The translations under genes were made by a program, and so were the position numbers. From JAGGAG01 sp031402225 (GTDB lineage Bacteria; Gemmatimonadota; Gemmatimonadetes; Gemmatimonadales; GWC2-71-9), in assembly GCA_031402225.1 (NCBI GenBank), contig JANNSD010000167.1, positions 1 through 18,558 of the forward strand: a stretch of 18,558 nt of DNA, in the 5' to 3' direction. This document shows positions 8,071-14,395 of the stretch, in pieces (within the stretch, counting starts at the first letter, position 1; each line of letters begins with the position of its first letter). The notes under the pieces are model-generated. The model searched no databases. It saw only the letters and a program-made list of their open reading frames with translations, and was not told the origin of the DNA.

Positions 8071-9141
8071 ATGGAAAACACCTCGCTCACGTTCCTCAAG
8101 ACACTGCTCGGCACCCCCGGGCCATCCTCCTACGAAATTGCGCCGGCGCGGCTCTGGCGAACGGAAGCGGAGAAGCTGACCACCGTGGTGCGCGGCGACG
8201 TGGCGGGCAACTCCTACGCGACCCTGCCAGGCAGCGGCGGACCGCAACTCATGCTCGCGGGGCACATCGACGAGATCGGTGTCCTCATCACCCACATCGA
8301 TGACCAGGGGTACCTGAGCTTCGATGGGATCGGTGGGTGGGATGCCCAGGTTGTCGTGGGACAACGCGTGACGCTGCTGGGCCGCGCGGGGCACGTCACC
8401 GGGGTGGTGGGGAAGAAGGCGATCCACCTGATGGACAAGGAGGAGCGGGAAAAGGTCTCGAAGATCGAGGACCTCTGGATCGACATCGGCGCCACCACTC
8501 GCGCCGAGGCCGAGGCGCACGTGCGGATCGGCGATGCCGGGGTCCTCGCCGCCGGGCCACTGGAGTTGCCCAACGGGCGCCTGGTCAGCCGCAGCCTCGA
8601 CAACCGGGTGGGTGCCTTCGTGGTGCTCGAGGCCCTTCGCCTCCTCAAGGCGGGCGGCAAGACGGCGGCGACCGTCACCGCGGTTGCCACCACGCGAGAA
8701 GAAATCTCCTACACCGGCGGGGGCGCGCGCACCTCGGCGTCCGACCTGCAGGCGGTGGCGGCCCTGGTGGTCGACGTGACCCATGCCACTGACTATCCCG
8801 GCCTCGACAAGCGGAAGCACGGCGAGTATCAGCTGGGCGGTGGGCCGGTCATCGGGCGGGGAGCGTCACTCAGCATCATGGTGTCGGATCAGCTCATCGA
8901 GGCCGCCGAGGCGGAGAAGATTCCCTATTCAATCGAGGCGGCATCGCGCGACACCCACACCGACGCCGAGGCGATCTTCAACAGCCACCGGGGCGTGGCG
9001 ACCGGGCTGGTGTCCGTGCCGCTGCGCTACATGCACAGCCCGAATGAGATGGTGTTGCTGCAGGATATCGAGAACACCGCGAAACTGCTGGCGGCGTTCT
9101 GCCGGAGGGTGAAGCCGGAGATGGACTTCGTACCACGCTAG
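8071..9141 (+). CDS. M42-family aminopeptidase (356 aa)
   Basis: Cytoplasmic di-metal aminopeptidase of the M42 (glutamyl/TET-type) family, which forms large oligomers that trim short peptides. Visible ligands and catalytic residues: H65 (LAGHIDEIG), bridging D177 (SRSLDNRVG), the Glu pair E210/E211 (TTREEIS), D235 (VVDVTHATDYPG) and H322 (RYMHSPNE). Length is normal for the family. A TTG nine bases upstream is in frame, but the ATG at 8071 is a conventional start and lies just after the predicted transcription start. It has its own promoter, so it is probably not part of the antiporter operon. Downstream lie a hairpin and a repeat array, then a convergent gene. Its role is likely general peptide turnover; peptide uptake by the nearby OPT transporter could supply substrate, but that link is speculative. 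Confidence 0.93.
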   Translation: MENTSLTFLKTLLGTPGPSSYEIAPARLWRTEAEKLTTVVRGDVAGNSYATLPGSGGPQLMLAGHIDEIGVLITHIDDQGYLSFDGIGGWDAQVVVGQRVTLLGRAGHVTGVVGKKAIHLMDKEEREKVSKIEDLWIDIGATTRAEAEAHVRIGDAGVLAAGPLELPNGRLVSRSLDNRVGAFVVLEALRLLKAGGKTAATVTAVATTREEISYTGGGARTSASDLQAVAALVVDVTHATDYPGLDKRKHGEYQLGGGPVIGRGASLSIMVSDQLIEAAEAEKIPYSIEAASRDTHTDAEAIFNSHRGVATGLVSVPLRYMHSPNEMVLLQDIENTAKLLAAFCRRVKPEMDFVPR

Positions 9142-9158
9142 ACGGGAGACGGGAGACG
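9141..9158. repeat. Left arm of the heptamer element: two GACGGGA units plus a part unit
   Basis: Two GACGGGA units and a partial third begin on the last base of the M42 stop codon. This 18-base arm is the perfect reverse complement of 9251-9268 inside the right-hand array, so the pair can fold together around a smaller hairpin. Confidence 0.85.
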
Positions 9159-9190
9159 CAAAACGGAGCCGTGTATCGGGCTCCGTTTGC
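9158..9190. terminator. Hairpin between convergent M42 and HEAT-repeat genes
   Basis: AAACGGAGCC (9161-9170) pairs perfectly with GGCTCCGTTT (9179-9188) around an 8-base loop, and two more pairs (GC/GC) extend the stem past a one-base bulge. It sits 16 bp after the M42 stop and between converging genes, where a terminator is expected. There is no U-tract of normal length on either side, so it may only stabilise a 3' end or need help from Rho. Confidence 0.5.
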
Positions 9191-9202
9191 CATTTCCAGC
9201 GC

Positions 9203-9300
9203 GTCTTCCGTCTTCCGTCTCCCGTCTTCCGTCTTCCGTCTCCCGTCTTCCGTCTCCCGTCTCCCGTCTTCCGTCTTCCGTCTTCCGTCTTCCGTTCCCC
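9203..9300. repeat. Tandem heptamer array GTCTYCC, 13 in-phase units
   Basis: Thirteen consecutive 7-bp units run from 9203 to 9293 with no insertion or deletion. Six positions are invariant and the fifth is T or C, in the order T T C T T C T C C T T T T. A fourteenth, degenerate unit (GTTCCCC) ends exactly where the stop codon of the minus-strand HEAT-repeat gene begins. The period of 7 is not a multiple of 3 and the stretch has no coding role. The first bases after the central hairpin (9191-9202) are unrelated. Confidence 0.95.
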
Positions 9301-10863
9301 TCACGCTCGTTTCATCCCCGCCAACGCTTCCTGCGCCGCCTCCCTGACACTCTGCTCGTCATCACCCAGGAGACCCTGCAGCGCGGTGGCGGCCGAGGGG
9401 CTCCCGGCTACCCGAAGGCCCGCGATCGCGGCGAGGCGGGTGGCCAGCGGACGCCGGTTGAACAGGCGGCGACCAGGGGCGGCGGCCCGCGCGAGCGCCT
9501 GGACGGCGTCGGGCGTGCCGATGCGACCCAGCGCCAGCAGCAGTTCACGCAACACGTCGGGGTTGGTTTCCTCTTCCGCGGCGAGCGCCAGGGACATCGC
9601 GAGGCCGCGCGAGCGCGCGCCGTCGAGTCCCTGCACCGCCTGCAGTCGCACCTGGGGCGAGGCATCGTGGAGCAACTGCCGCAGCGGTTCCACCGCGAGC
9701 GATGTGCCGATCTTGGCCAGGGCACCGGCCACGGCGCGCCGCACTCGCTCGTCCCCGTGACTCACATGCCGCGCCAGCTGAGGAACGGTGTCTTCCGCCC
9801 GCAGGTCGCCGCAGAGCTCCGCCACGTTGCGCACCACGAACCATTCGTCGTGCAGCAGCAGCCGGCCCAGCATCGGTGACGCCGTGTTGACCTGCCTGAG
9901 CGCCGCGTACAGCGCACGCCGTTGCTCCATCGACTCCGATTCGACCAGCTCCTGCAGTAGCGTCTCCGAGGCGTCGGCACCCGCATGCTTCAGTACCTCG
10001 AGCGCTTCCTGCCGCCTCGGTCCGGCGGTGAGCTTGGCGATATGTTCGATGGCCCTGGACGGGAGCATCCGGCGGATCGCGATCTGGTAGGTGCGCTTGA
10101 GCTCCCCCTCGGGAAGGTCGCGCTCGAGGCGCGCCACCGCAGCGGCGGTGGCCACCACCGCATCGTAGTTCCGCTCGCGGAGCGCGGAGTCCACGCCCGC
10201 CACAACCGACTCCAGCCGGCCCGGCGCCTCAGCACCGGTCGGGTCAGCCTCGAGCTGGCGCAGCGCCTCTTCCCGCTGCTCGCCCGGTACCCGTCCCAGG
10301 TGCCGGTAGCTGTGTGCCTCGCCAATCTCGGTGGGCAGCGCGGAGCCGTGCATGATCTCATCGCCGGCAATGAACCCGGGTGCCTGGTTCACCTGCTCCG
10401 TGTCACCCGCGTCCTCGCCAGCGGCGCCGATGTGCACCAGCAGCCTCGTCTCGGGATCGATGTCCGCCAGGAGGTGCTCGACCGAGTCGAAGCGCCCCAC
10501 CGGTGCCGAGAGGGCCCGGAGTACCGACAGGACCGCCGCCGGCGGCAGCTTGCCCGGCAAGCCCACCGAGGCGATCCCGTGCCCCCGCAGGTGGTCCACA
10601 AGTTCAGCCACTCCGGGGAGGTCCGCGGTCAATGGAAGGCCGGAAAGTTCGACACCCGACTCCGACACCCGGAGCTCGAGCGGGCCATCCCCCAGAGCAA
10701 CCAGGAACGCCTTGAATGCCCTCGCCTGGTCCTCCCGGCGGGGGGGCTGGGCACGCAGCAGCGCGAGCACCGAGCTCAACGTCGCTGCGATCGCCGCCGC
10801 AGGTTGACTCACCAGCACACCGGTCACGGCAGGGTCACTTTCCTTGACGACTGTTTGTTGCAT
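9301..10863 (-). CDS. HEAT-repeat protein (about 520 aa)
   Basis: Predicted soluble alpha-solenoid scaffold. Residues about 10-140 form an N-terminal domain with an initial helical segment and a region reading as mixed alpha/beta (PLELRVSESGVELSGLPL), followed by LLVHIG; residues about 140-195 are a polar linker. From about residue 200 to the end there are repeated helical pairs of the HEAT/PBS-lyase type, clearest in the last 200 residues (for example DERVRRAVAGALAKIGT, SPQVRLQAVQGLDGARS, NPDVLRELLLALGRIGT). Such proteins bind partner proteins; no enzyme motif is visible. I prefer the ATG at 10863; a TTG at 10875 would add four residues. No Shine-Dalgarno sequence is seen. The gene stands alone, convergent with the M42 peptidase and divergent from the M28 peptidase. 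Confidence 0.85.
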   Translation of the reverse strand: MQQTVVKESDPAVTGVLVSQPAAAIAATLSSVLALLRAQPPRREDQARAFKAFLVALGDGPLELRVSESGVELSGLPLTADLPGVAELVDHLRGHGIASVGLPGKLPPAAVLSVLRALSAPVGRFDSVEHLLADIDPETRLLVHIGAAGEDAGDTEQVNQAPGFIAGDEIMHGSALPTEIGEAHSYRHLGRVPGEQREEALRQLEADPTGAEAPGRLESVVAGVDSALRERNYDAVVATAAAVARLERDLPEGELKRTYQIAIRRMLPSRAIEHIAKLTAGPRRQEALEVLKHAGADASETLLQELVESESMEQRRALYAALRQVNTASPMLGRLLLHDEWFVVRNVAELCGDLRAEDTVPQLARHVSHGDERVRRAVAGALAKIGTSLAVEPLRQLLHDASPQVRLQAVQGLDGARSRGLAMSLALAAEEETNPDVLRELLLALGRIGTPDAVQALARAAAPGRRLFNRRPLATRLAAIAGLRVAGSPSAATALQGLLGDDEQSVREAAQEALAGMKRA

Positions 10864-10869
10864 CACTGC

Positions 10870-10916
10870 CGACAACGATCTAAGACAATGTATAACAACG
10901 AGTTATCGATGCTTGC
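10870..10916 (-). promoter_or_regulatory. AT-rich promoter patch of the HEAT-repeat gene
   Basis: This is the only markedly AT-rich stretch nearby, and on the minus strand it carries TATACA and TTAGAT, either of which could serve as a -10 box for the gene starting at 10863. I could not find a good -35 at the right distance for either, so only the region, not the exact promoter, is supported. Confidence 0.35.
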
Positions 10917-10928
10917 CACCGGGGTAAC
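10911..10928 (+). promoter_or_regulatory. Direct repeat copy 1, possible activator/repressor site
   Basis: GCTTGCCACC followed by GGGGTAAC. It matches copy 2 at 10962 in 16 of 18 positions. Its centre is about 101 bp upstream of the predicted start of transcription of the M28 peptidase gene and about 56 bp from the start codon of the divergent HEAT-repeat gene. Confidence 0.5.
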
Positions 10929-10961
10929 GTCCCCGCCCCAAGTGGTCTGGATGTGCAAGGC

Positions 10962-10979
10962 GCTTGCCACCTGGGAAAC
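10962..10979 (+). promoter_or_regulatory. Direct repeat copy 2, adjacent to the M28 promoter
   Basis: GCTTGCCACC followed by TGGGAAAC, 51 bp (about five helical turns) from copy 1. Its left edge also overlaps a small inverted repeat, GCAAG-GCG-CTTGC (10955-10967). The copy ends 6 bp before the -35 box, the usual place for an activator. Confidence 0.5.
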
Positions 10980-10985
10980 CCCCGG

Positions 10986-11014
10986 TTGAGGCCCGGCCCG
11001 GCGGGGCCTAACAT
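10986..11014 (+). promoter_or_regulatory. Sigma-70-like promoter of the M28 peptidase operon
   Basis: TTGAGG (10986-10991) and TAACAT (11009-11014) are 17 bp apart. Transcription would start near 11021, leaving a 20-base leader that contains the Shine-Dalgarno GAAAGG (11028-11033). The spacer carries AGGCCC/GGGCCT inverted arms (10989-10994 and 11004-11009). Confidence 0.6.
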
Positions 11015-11040
11015 TGGTGCTTCTCTTGAAAGGCAACCCG

Positions 11041-12309
11041 GTGTTCCAGTCGTTCGTACGCTGTCTGCTCCTGCTCACGGCGCTGCCCGCCGTTGGGCTC
11101 GCCCAAGCTGCCGCCGTCGACCAGCCCCGCATACTCGACGACATCAAGTTCCTGGCCGATGACCGCCTTGAAGGTCGGCTCACTGGCACCGCCAACGCCG
11201 ATACGGCCGCAGCCTACATCCAGCAGCGATTCAAGCAGGTGGGCCTGCAGGCGCCGGCTGGGGGCTGGTTCCAGGAGTTCAAGGTGGAGGGGGGCGCGGC
11301 GCAGCGGGTCGCGACCGCCGGCGCCACCGGCCGCAACGTCATCGGCCTCCTGCCGGGCTCCGACCCCGTGCTGCGGCAGCAGGTAATCGTCGTGGGCGCG
11401 CACTACGATCACCTTGGCGGTGGGGCCTTTGGCGCGCTCGACCCCGACAGCACCGGCAAGGCCCACAACGGCGCTGACGACAACGCCTCCGGCGTGGCGG
11501 CGATCATCAACCTCGCCCAGCGCATGGCGGCCGATCCCCCTGGGCGCACCATCGTGTTCGTGGCCTTCAGTGGTGAGGAGCTCGGCCTGCTCGGCTCCGC
11601 CCACTATGTGCGCCAGCCGGTGGTACCGCTCGCGCAAACTGTGGCCATGATCAACTTCGACATGGTCGGCCGGCTGCGGAACGAGAAGCTCATCATCTAC
11701 GGGACGGAAACGGCAACGCAGTTCACGCCCCTGCTCGACTCGATCAACAAGTCTTTCGGTTTCGACCTGAAGATGCGGGGCGACGGCTATGGTCCCAGCG
11801 ACCAGTCGGCGTTCTACGCCGTGAAAAAGCCGGTGCTGCATTTCTTCACCGACCTGCACGAGGACTATCACCGCACCACCGACGACTGGCAGAAGATCAA
11901 CGTCGCGGGGATGCTCAAGGTGACGGACTTCGCCGCGGCACTGCTCAGGGAACTTGGCGACCGCACCATTCCGCTCACCTTCGTTGACCAGCCGTCGCCG
12001 CATGCGCAGGCGCCGGCGGCGGGACAGGTCCAGACGCCCGGCTACGGCGCCTACCTCGGCACCGTGCCGGACATGGCCGGCGACGCCGGCGGCGTCAAGC
12101 TGAGCGGTGTCCGCGCCGGCAGCCCCGCCGAGAAGGCCGGGCTGCAGCGCGACGACATCATTACCCGCATCGGGGACATGCCCATTCCCGACCTTCAGGC
12201 GATGACAGACGCCTTGCGGGCCCACAAGCCGGGTGATGTGGTGCCCGTGACGGTACAGCGCGACGGCAAGCCGCTCACGGTCACCGTCACGCTGGGCACG
12301 AGGACCTGA
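11041..12309 (+). CDS. Secreted M28-family zinc peptidase with C-terminal PDZ domain (422 aa)
   Basis: Exported di-zinc aminopeptidase-like enzyme. Residues 1-24 are a signal peptide (LLLLTALPAVGLAQA, cleavage probably after AQA). The M28 catalytic domain follows: H121 and D123 (VVGAHYDHLG), D146/D147 (NGADDNASG), the Glu pair E179/E180 (AFSGEELGLLGS), D207 (INFDMVG) and H277 (EDYHRTTDDW), a complete metal and catalytic set. Residues about 335-420 form a PDZ domain (GVRAGSPAEKAGLQRDDIIT), likely used to bind peptide C-termini or partner proteins. I chose the GTG at 11041 because GAAAGG lies 7 bp upstream and the signal peptide then starts cleanly; TTG/GTG codons at 11014, 11017 and 11026 are in frame but fit the promoter layout less well. 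Its stop overlaps the next start by one base. Location is periplasm or outside the cell. Confidence 0.93.
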   Translation: MFQSFVRCLLLLTALPAVGLAQAAAVDQPRILDDIKFLADDRLEGRLTGTANADTAAAYIQQRFKQVGLQAPAGGWFQEFKVEGGAAQRVATAGATGRNVIGLLPGSDPVLRQQVIVVGAHYDHLGGGAFGALDPDSTGKAHNGADDNASGVAAIINLAQRMAADPPGRTIVFVAFSGEELGLLGSAHYVRQPVVPLAQTVAMINFDMVGRLRNEKLIIYGTETATQFTPLLDSINKSFGFDLKMRGDGYGPSDQSAFYAVKKPVLHFFTDLHEDYHRTTDDWQKINVAGMLKVTDFAAALLRELGDRTIPLTFVDQPSPHAQAPAAGQVQTPGYGAYLGTVPDMAGDAGGVKLSGVRAGSPAEKAGLQRDDIITRIGDMPIPDLQAMTDALRAHKPGDVVPVTVQRDGKPLTVTVTLGTRT

Positions 12310-12764
12310 TGACCGTGCTCAGGCCGGAGCCCATCGTGGCGGCGCTGCGCGGGGCGTTCACGCGCGAGGTGCACCGGGAGTCGCTGTTGGGCCTCGCCGC
12401 CGAGCGGATCCAGGCGGCCGGCAGTCCGTATACCTCGGTGTACATGTACATGCTGCACGGAGAGGAACTGGTGCTCGAGGCGTTCGCGGGCCGCGATACC
12501 GAGCACACGCGCATCGCCGTGGGTCAGGGGGTGTGCGGCACCGCCGTCGCGACCGGAGCGGACCAGAATGTGCCCGACGTGCGCGCCCGGGAGAACTACA
12601 TCGCGTGCAACGTGTGGACCCGCTCCGAACTCGTGGTGCTCATCCGTCGCGGCAGCATGATCCTGGGCCAGATCGACGTGGATAGCGACGCGCCCGACCC
12701 GTTCACGATCGATGAACAGGCGGCGGTGAAGCAGGTGGCCGACGCACTGGCGGTATTGCTGTGA
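12309..12764 (+). CDS. GAF-domain protein, free methionine-R-sulfoxide reductase-like (151 aa)
   Basis: The whole protein is a single GAF domain resembling the free methionine-(R)-sulfoxide reductase (fRMsr, YebR) family: RIAVGQGVCGTAVATG, then NVPDVRARENYIAC, then SELVVLIRRGSMILGQIDVDSD. Enzymes of that family use up to three cysteines. Two are kept here, C76 (GVCGTAV) and C100 (YIAC), the latter at the position of the cysteine that attacks the sulfoxide. The third, ten residues before C76, is histidine (H66 in EHTRI). It may therefore still reduce free methionine sulfoxide with a two-cysteine cycle, or may be a redox or ligand sensor. It starts on the last base of the peptidase stop codon (TGATG), so it is co-translated with a secreted peptidase. 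Being cytoplasmic, it does not act in the same compartment. Confidence 0.8.
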   Translation: MTVLRPEPIVAALRGAFTREVHRESLLGLAAERIQAAGSPYTSVYMYMLHGEELVLEAFAGRDTEHTRIAVGQGVCGTAVATGADQNVPDVRARENYIACNVWTRSELVVLIRRGSMILGQIDVDSDAPDPFTIDEQAAVKQVADALAVLL

Positions 12765-12766
12765 GA

Positions 12767-12869
12767 AGTCGGCAGTCGACAGTCGGCAGTCGACAGTCGG
12801 CAGAGAGTCGGCAGTCGGCAGTGAACGACTGACGACTCACTGACGACTGACGGCTGATGACTGACGACT
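12767..12869. repeat. Inverted heptamer element: AGTCGRC units facing GAYGRCT units
   Basis: Left arm: five in-phase AGTCGRC units (12767-12801, alternating GGC and GAC endings), a 4-base break AGAG, then two more units (12806-12819). Right arm: GACGACT (12831-12837), a 4-base break CACT, then four units (12842-12869: GACGACT, GACGGCT, GATGACT, GACGACT). Read from the other strand the right arm is AGTCGTC-like with its own 4-base break AGTG, so the two arms mirror each other and can form a long imperfect hairpin. The element begins 3 bp after the GAF gene stop and its GATGACT unit supplies the ATG used by the next gene. Confidence 0.9.
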
Positions 12870-13705
12870 TGATACGTACCATCCGCGGTACTCCCATCTT
12901 CGAGCGCCGAATTGGAGAGGGACCACCGGTGGTGGTGCTCCACGGCGGCCCCGGCGCGAGCCACGATTACCTCCGGCCCGGCTTTGACCGCCTCGCCACC
13001 GGCCACACCCTCATCTACTACGACCAGCGCGGCGGCGGCCAGTCGCCGGTGCCACCGGGCACCCCAGTGGACTGGCACGAACAGGTCGCCGACCTCGAGG
13101 CGCTCCGGGAGGCGTGGGGTCTCGAACAGCTGACGATCTGCGGCTACTCCTGGGGCGGGCTCCTCGCCATGCTGTACGCCACGGAGCATCCCGATCGCGT
13201 CGCGCGACTGGCCCTGGTCTCACCGGCGCCGGCATGGCGCGCGGCCCGCCTGGAGTTCGAGGCCACCTTCTCCGCCCGCACCATGAGCCCGGCCCTGCAG
13301 GCGGAGCGCGCAGCCCTGCGCGAGAGCGGGCTGCGCGAGCGCGATCCCGACGCCTACCAGCGCCGGCTGTTCGAGCTCTCGGTCGTGCCGTACTTCGTCG
13401 ATGCCACCCTGGTGCGGAAGCTCACGTCGTTCCGCATCATCGCCCGGACGCAGCAGGAGGTCTGGTCGAGCCTGGGCGACTACGACCTGCGTCCCCGGCT
13501 GGCAGAGCTTGCGGTGCCATCACTCGTGCTGCATGGCAAGGAGGACGTGATCCCCGCGTGGGCCGCCGAGGAGGCGGCCGGATTGCTGCGCGCCGAGTGG
13601 CACCTGTTGTCGCCGTGCGGGCACTGTCCCCATGTGGAGCAGCCAGAGGCATTTTCCCGCGCGGTTGGCGACTTCCTCGCCGGACGTGATGACGTGAAGA
13701 CGTGA
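12857..13705 (+). CDS. Alpha/beta hydrolase, proline-iminopeptidase-like (282 aa)
   Basis: Serine hydrolase of the alpha/beta fold, closest by motif to S33 proline iminopeptidases. The oxyanion motif is LHGGPGASHDYL (residues 28-39), followed by YYDQRGGGQSP; the nucleophile is S98 in GYSWGG (family members usually read GGSWGS), the acid D230 (LHGKEDVIP) and the base H256 (SPCGHCPHVEQP). A helical cap lies at about residues 125-205. It has no signal peptide, so it should be cytoplasmic. The substrate could be N-terminal-proline peptides or a small ester. The ATG at 12857 is inside a repeat unit and lacks a Shine-Dalgarno sequence; a TTG at 12869, just past the repeat, is in frame and would remove only MTDD. 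The last codons and stop lie in another short repeat array. Confidence 0.9.
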   Translation: MTDDLIRTIRGTPIFERRIGEGPPVVVLHGGPGASHDYLRPGFDRLATGHTLIYYDQRGGGQSPVPPGTPVDWHEQVADLEALREAWGLEQLTICGYSWGGLLAMLYATEHPDRVARLALVSPAPAWRAARLEFEATFSARTMSPALQAERAALRESGLRERDPDAYQRRLFELSVVPYFVDATLVRKLTSFRIIARTQQEVWSSLGDYDLRPRLAELAVPSLVLHGKEDVIPAWAAEEAAGLLRAEWHLLSPCGHCPHVEQPEAFSRAVGDFLAGRDDVKT

Positions 13706-13712
13706 GGACGTC
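13683..13712. repeat. Tandem octamer array GACGTGAN over a stop codon
   Basis: Three 8-bp units, GACGTGAT, GACGTGAA and GACGTGAG, plus a partial fourth (GACGTC). The third unit supplies the TGA stop (13703-13705) of the hydrolase gene and the array runs straight into the promoter of the next gene. Confidence 0.8.
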
Positions 13713-13718
13713 TATTTT
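13689..13718 (+). promoter_or_regulatory. Sigma-70-like promoter of the repair operon
   Basis: ATGACG (13689-13694) and TATTTT (13713-13718) lie 18 bp apart. The -10 is a conspicuous AT island in GC-rich surroundings. Transcription should start at about 13725, exactly where the GTG start codon is, predicting a leaderless mRNA. The -35 is inside the octamer array. Confidence 0.6.
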
Positions 13719-13724
13719 ACATCC

Positions 13725-14393
13725 GTGCCCCGCCCTACCCCGTTCGACCTCGTATTCGATCACCTCGCCGACGACCGTTTCCCGGCCATCCGCGACGGGC
13801 TCGCAAGGAACGGGTGCGACCCGCGCGACCGCGACGCCTTCCTGATGGAGCAGGCGAGCGTGTCGCTGGTGCGCGAACTCCGGCCCGACGATGGCGTCGG
13901 TGAAGGGATGGACCAGCTGGTGGCCCTGGCCCACCACGCGTACCTCTTCTGGGCTGGCGAGCGCCGGGTGCGGTCGATCGACCGTGCAGGCCTCGATGTC
14001 ATGCTGAGCACCGACCTGCCACCCGACCTGAGTGACGACGCGCTCGCCTGGTACCTGCAGCTCCCCGAGCGGCGGATGTGGGCGCAGGCACTCGAGGATG
14101 CGGCGCACGAGCCGCTCGACGGCATCTTCGTGCACCATGCCCCGCAGGGGGGCCTGCGCGTGCTGGGGGTGCTGGGGCTACACGCCGACCGGGACGGGTT
14201 CACGGTCGTGGAAGCAACTGGCGAACGCCTCTCCGGTGCCGTACGACCCGATTCCGCGCCCTTCAGCAGCGTGCTTCCGGGCGGCGGGGCGGCAGGCCTC
14301 TACTCCATCGCGGGCGCGCACGAGCTGATCGAACTCGGCTGGCGCTCGCAGGCGCTCGAGCACCATCCCGGCTCGGCCACCACGGTGCACTGA
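13725..14393 (+). CDS. Uncharacterised protein at the head of the polX-nth operon (222 aa)
   Basis: I do not recognise a family. The protein is soluble, acidic and without signal peptide or membrane segments. It has a helical N-terminal half (to about residue 100), then a stretch DDALAWYLQLPERRMWAQAL and a probable beta-rich C-terminal half (GIFVHHAPQGGLRVLGVLG, GFTVVEATGERLSGAV). One cysteine is present (C31); no catalytic signature stands out. The GTG start at 13725 lies 7 bp after the -10 box and there is no Shine-Dalgarno sequence, as expected for a leaderless message. It ends 2 bp before polX, so the three genes to nth are almost certainly one operon. That context suggests a link to DNA repair or metabolism, but the sequence itself shows no such activity. 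Confidence 0.85.
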   Translation: MPRPTPFDLVFDHLADDRFPAIRDGLARNGCDPRDRDAFLMEQASVSLVRELRPDDGVGEGMDQLVALAHHAYLFWAGERRVRSIDRAGLDVMLSTDLPPDLSDDALAWYLQLPERRMWAQALEDAAHEPLDGIFVHHAPQGGLRVLGVLGLHADRDGFTVVEATGERLSGAVRPDSAPFSSVLPGGGAAGLYSIAGAHELIELGWRSQALEHHPGSATTVH

Positions 14394-14395
14394 GC

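Noticed and set aside
9158..9190. Fully canonical intrinsic terminator
   Set aside because: The stem is good but neither strand has a following U-tract, so it is reported only as a hairpin of likely terminator role.
9203..9300. CRISPR array
   Set aside because: Units are 7 bp and contiguous with no spacers, and no cas genes are present.
10911..10985. Riboswitch (cobalamin-like, because of GCCACC and GGGAAA elements)
   Set aside because: The elements are in the wrong order and number, and they lie upstream of the predicted transcription start of the peptidase gene.
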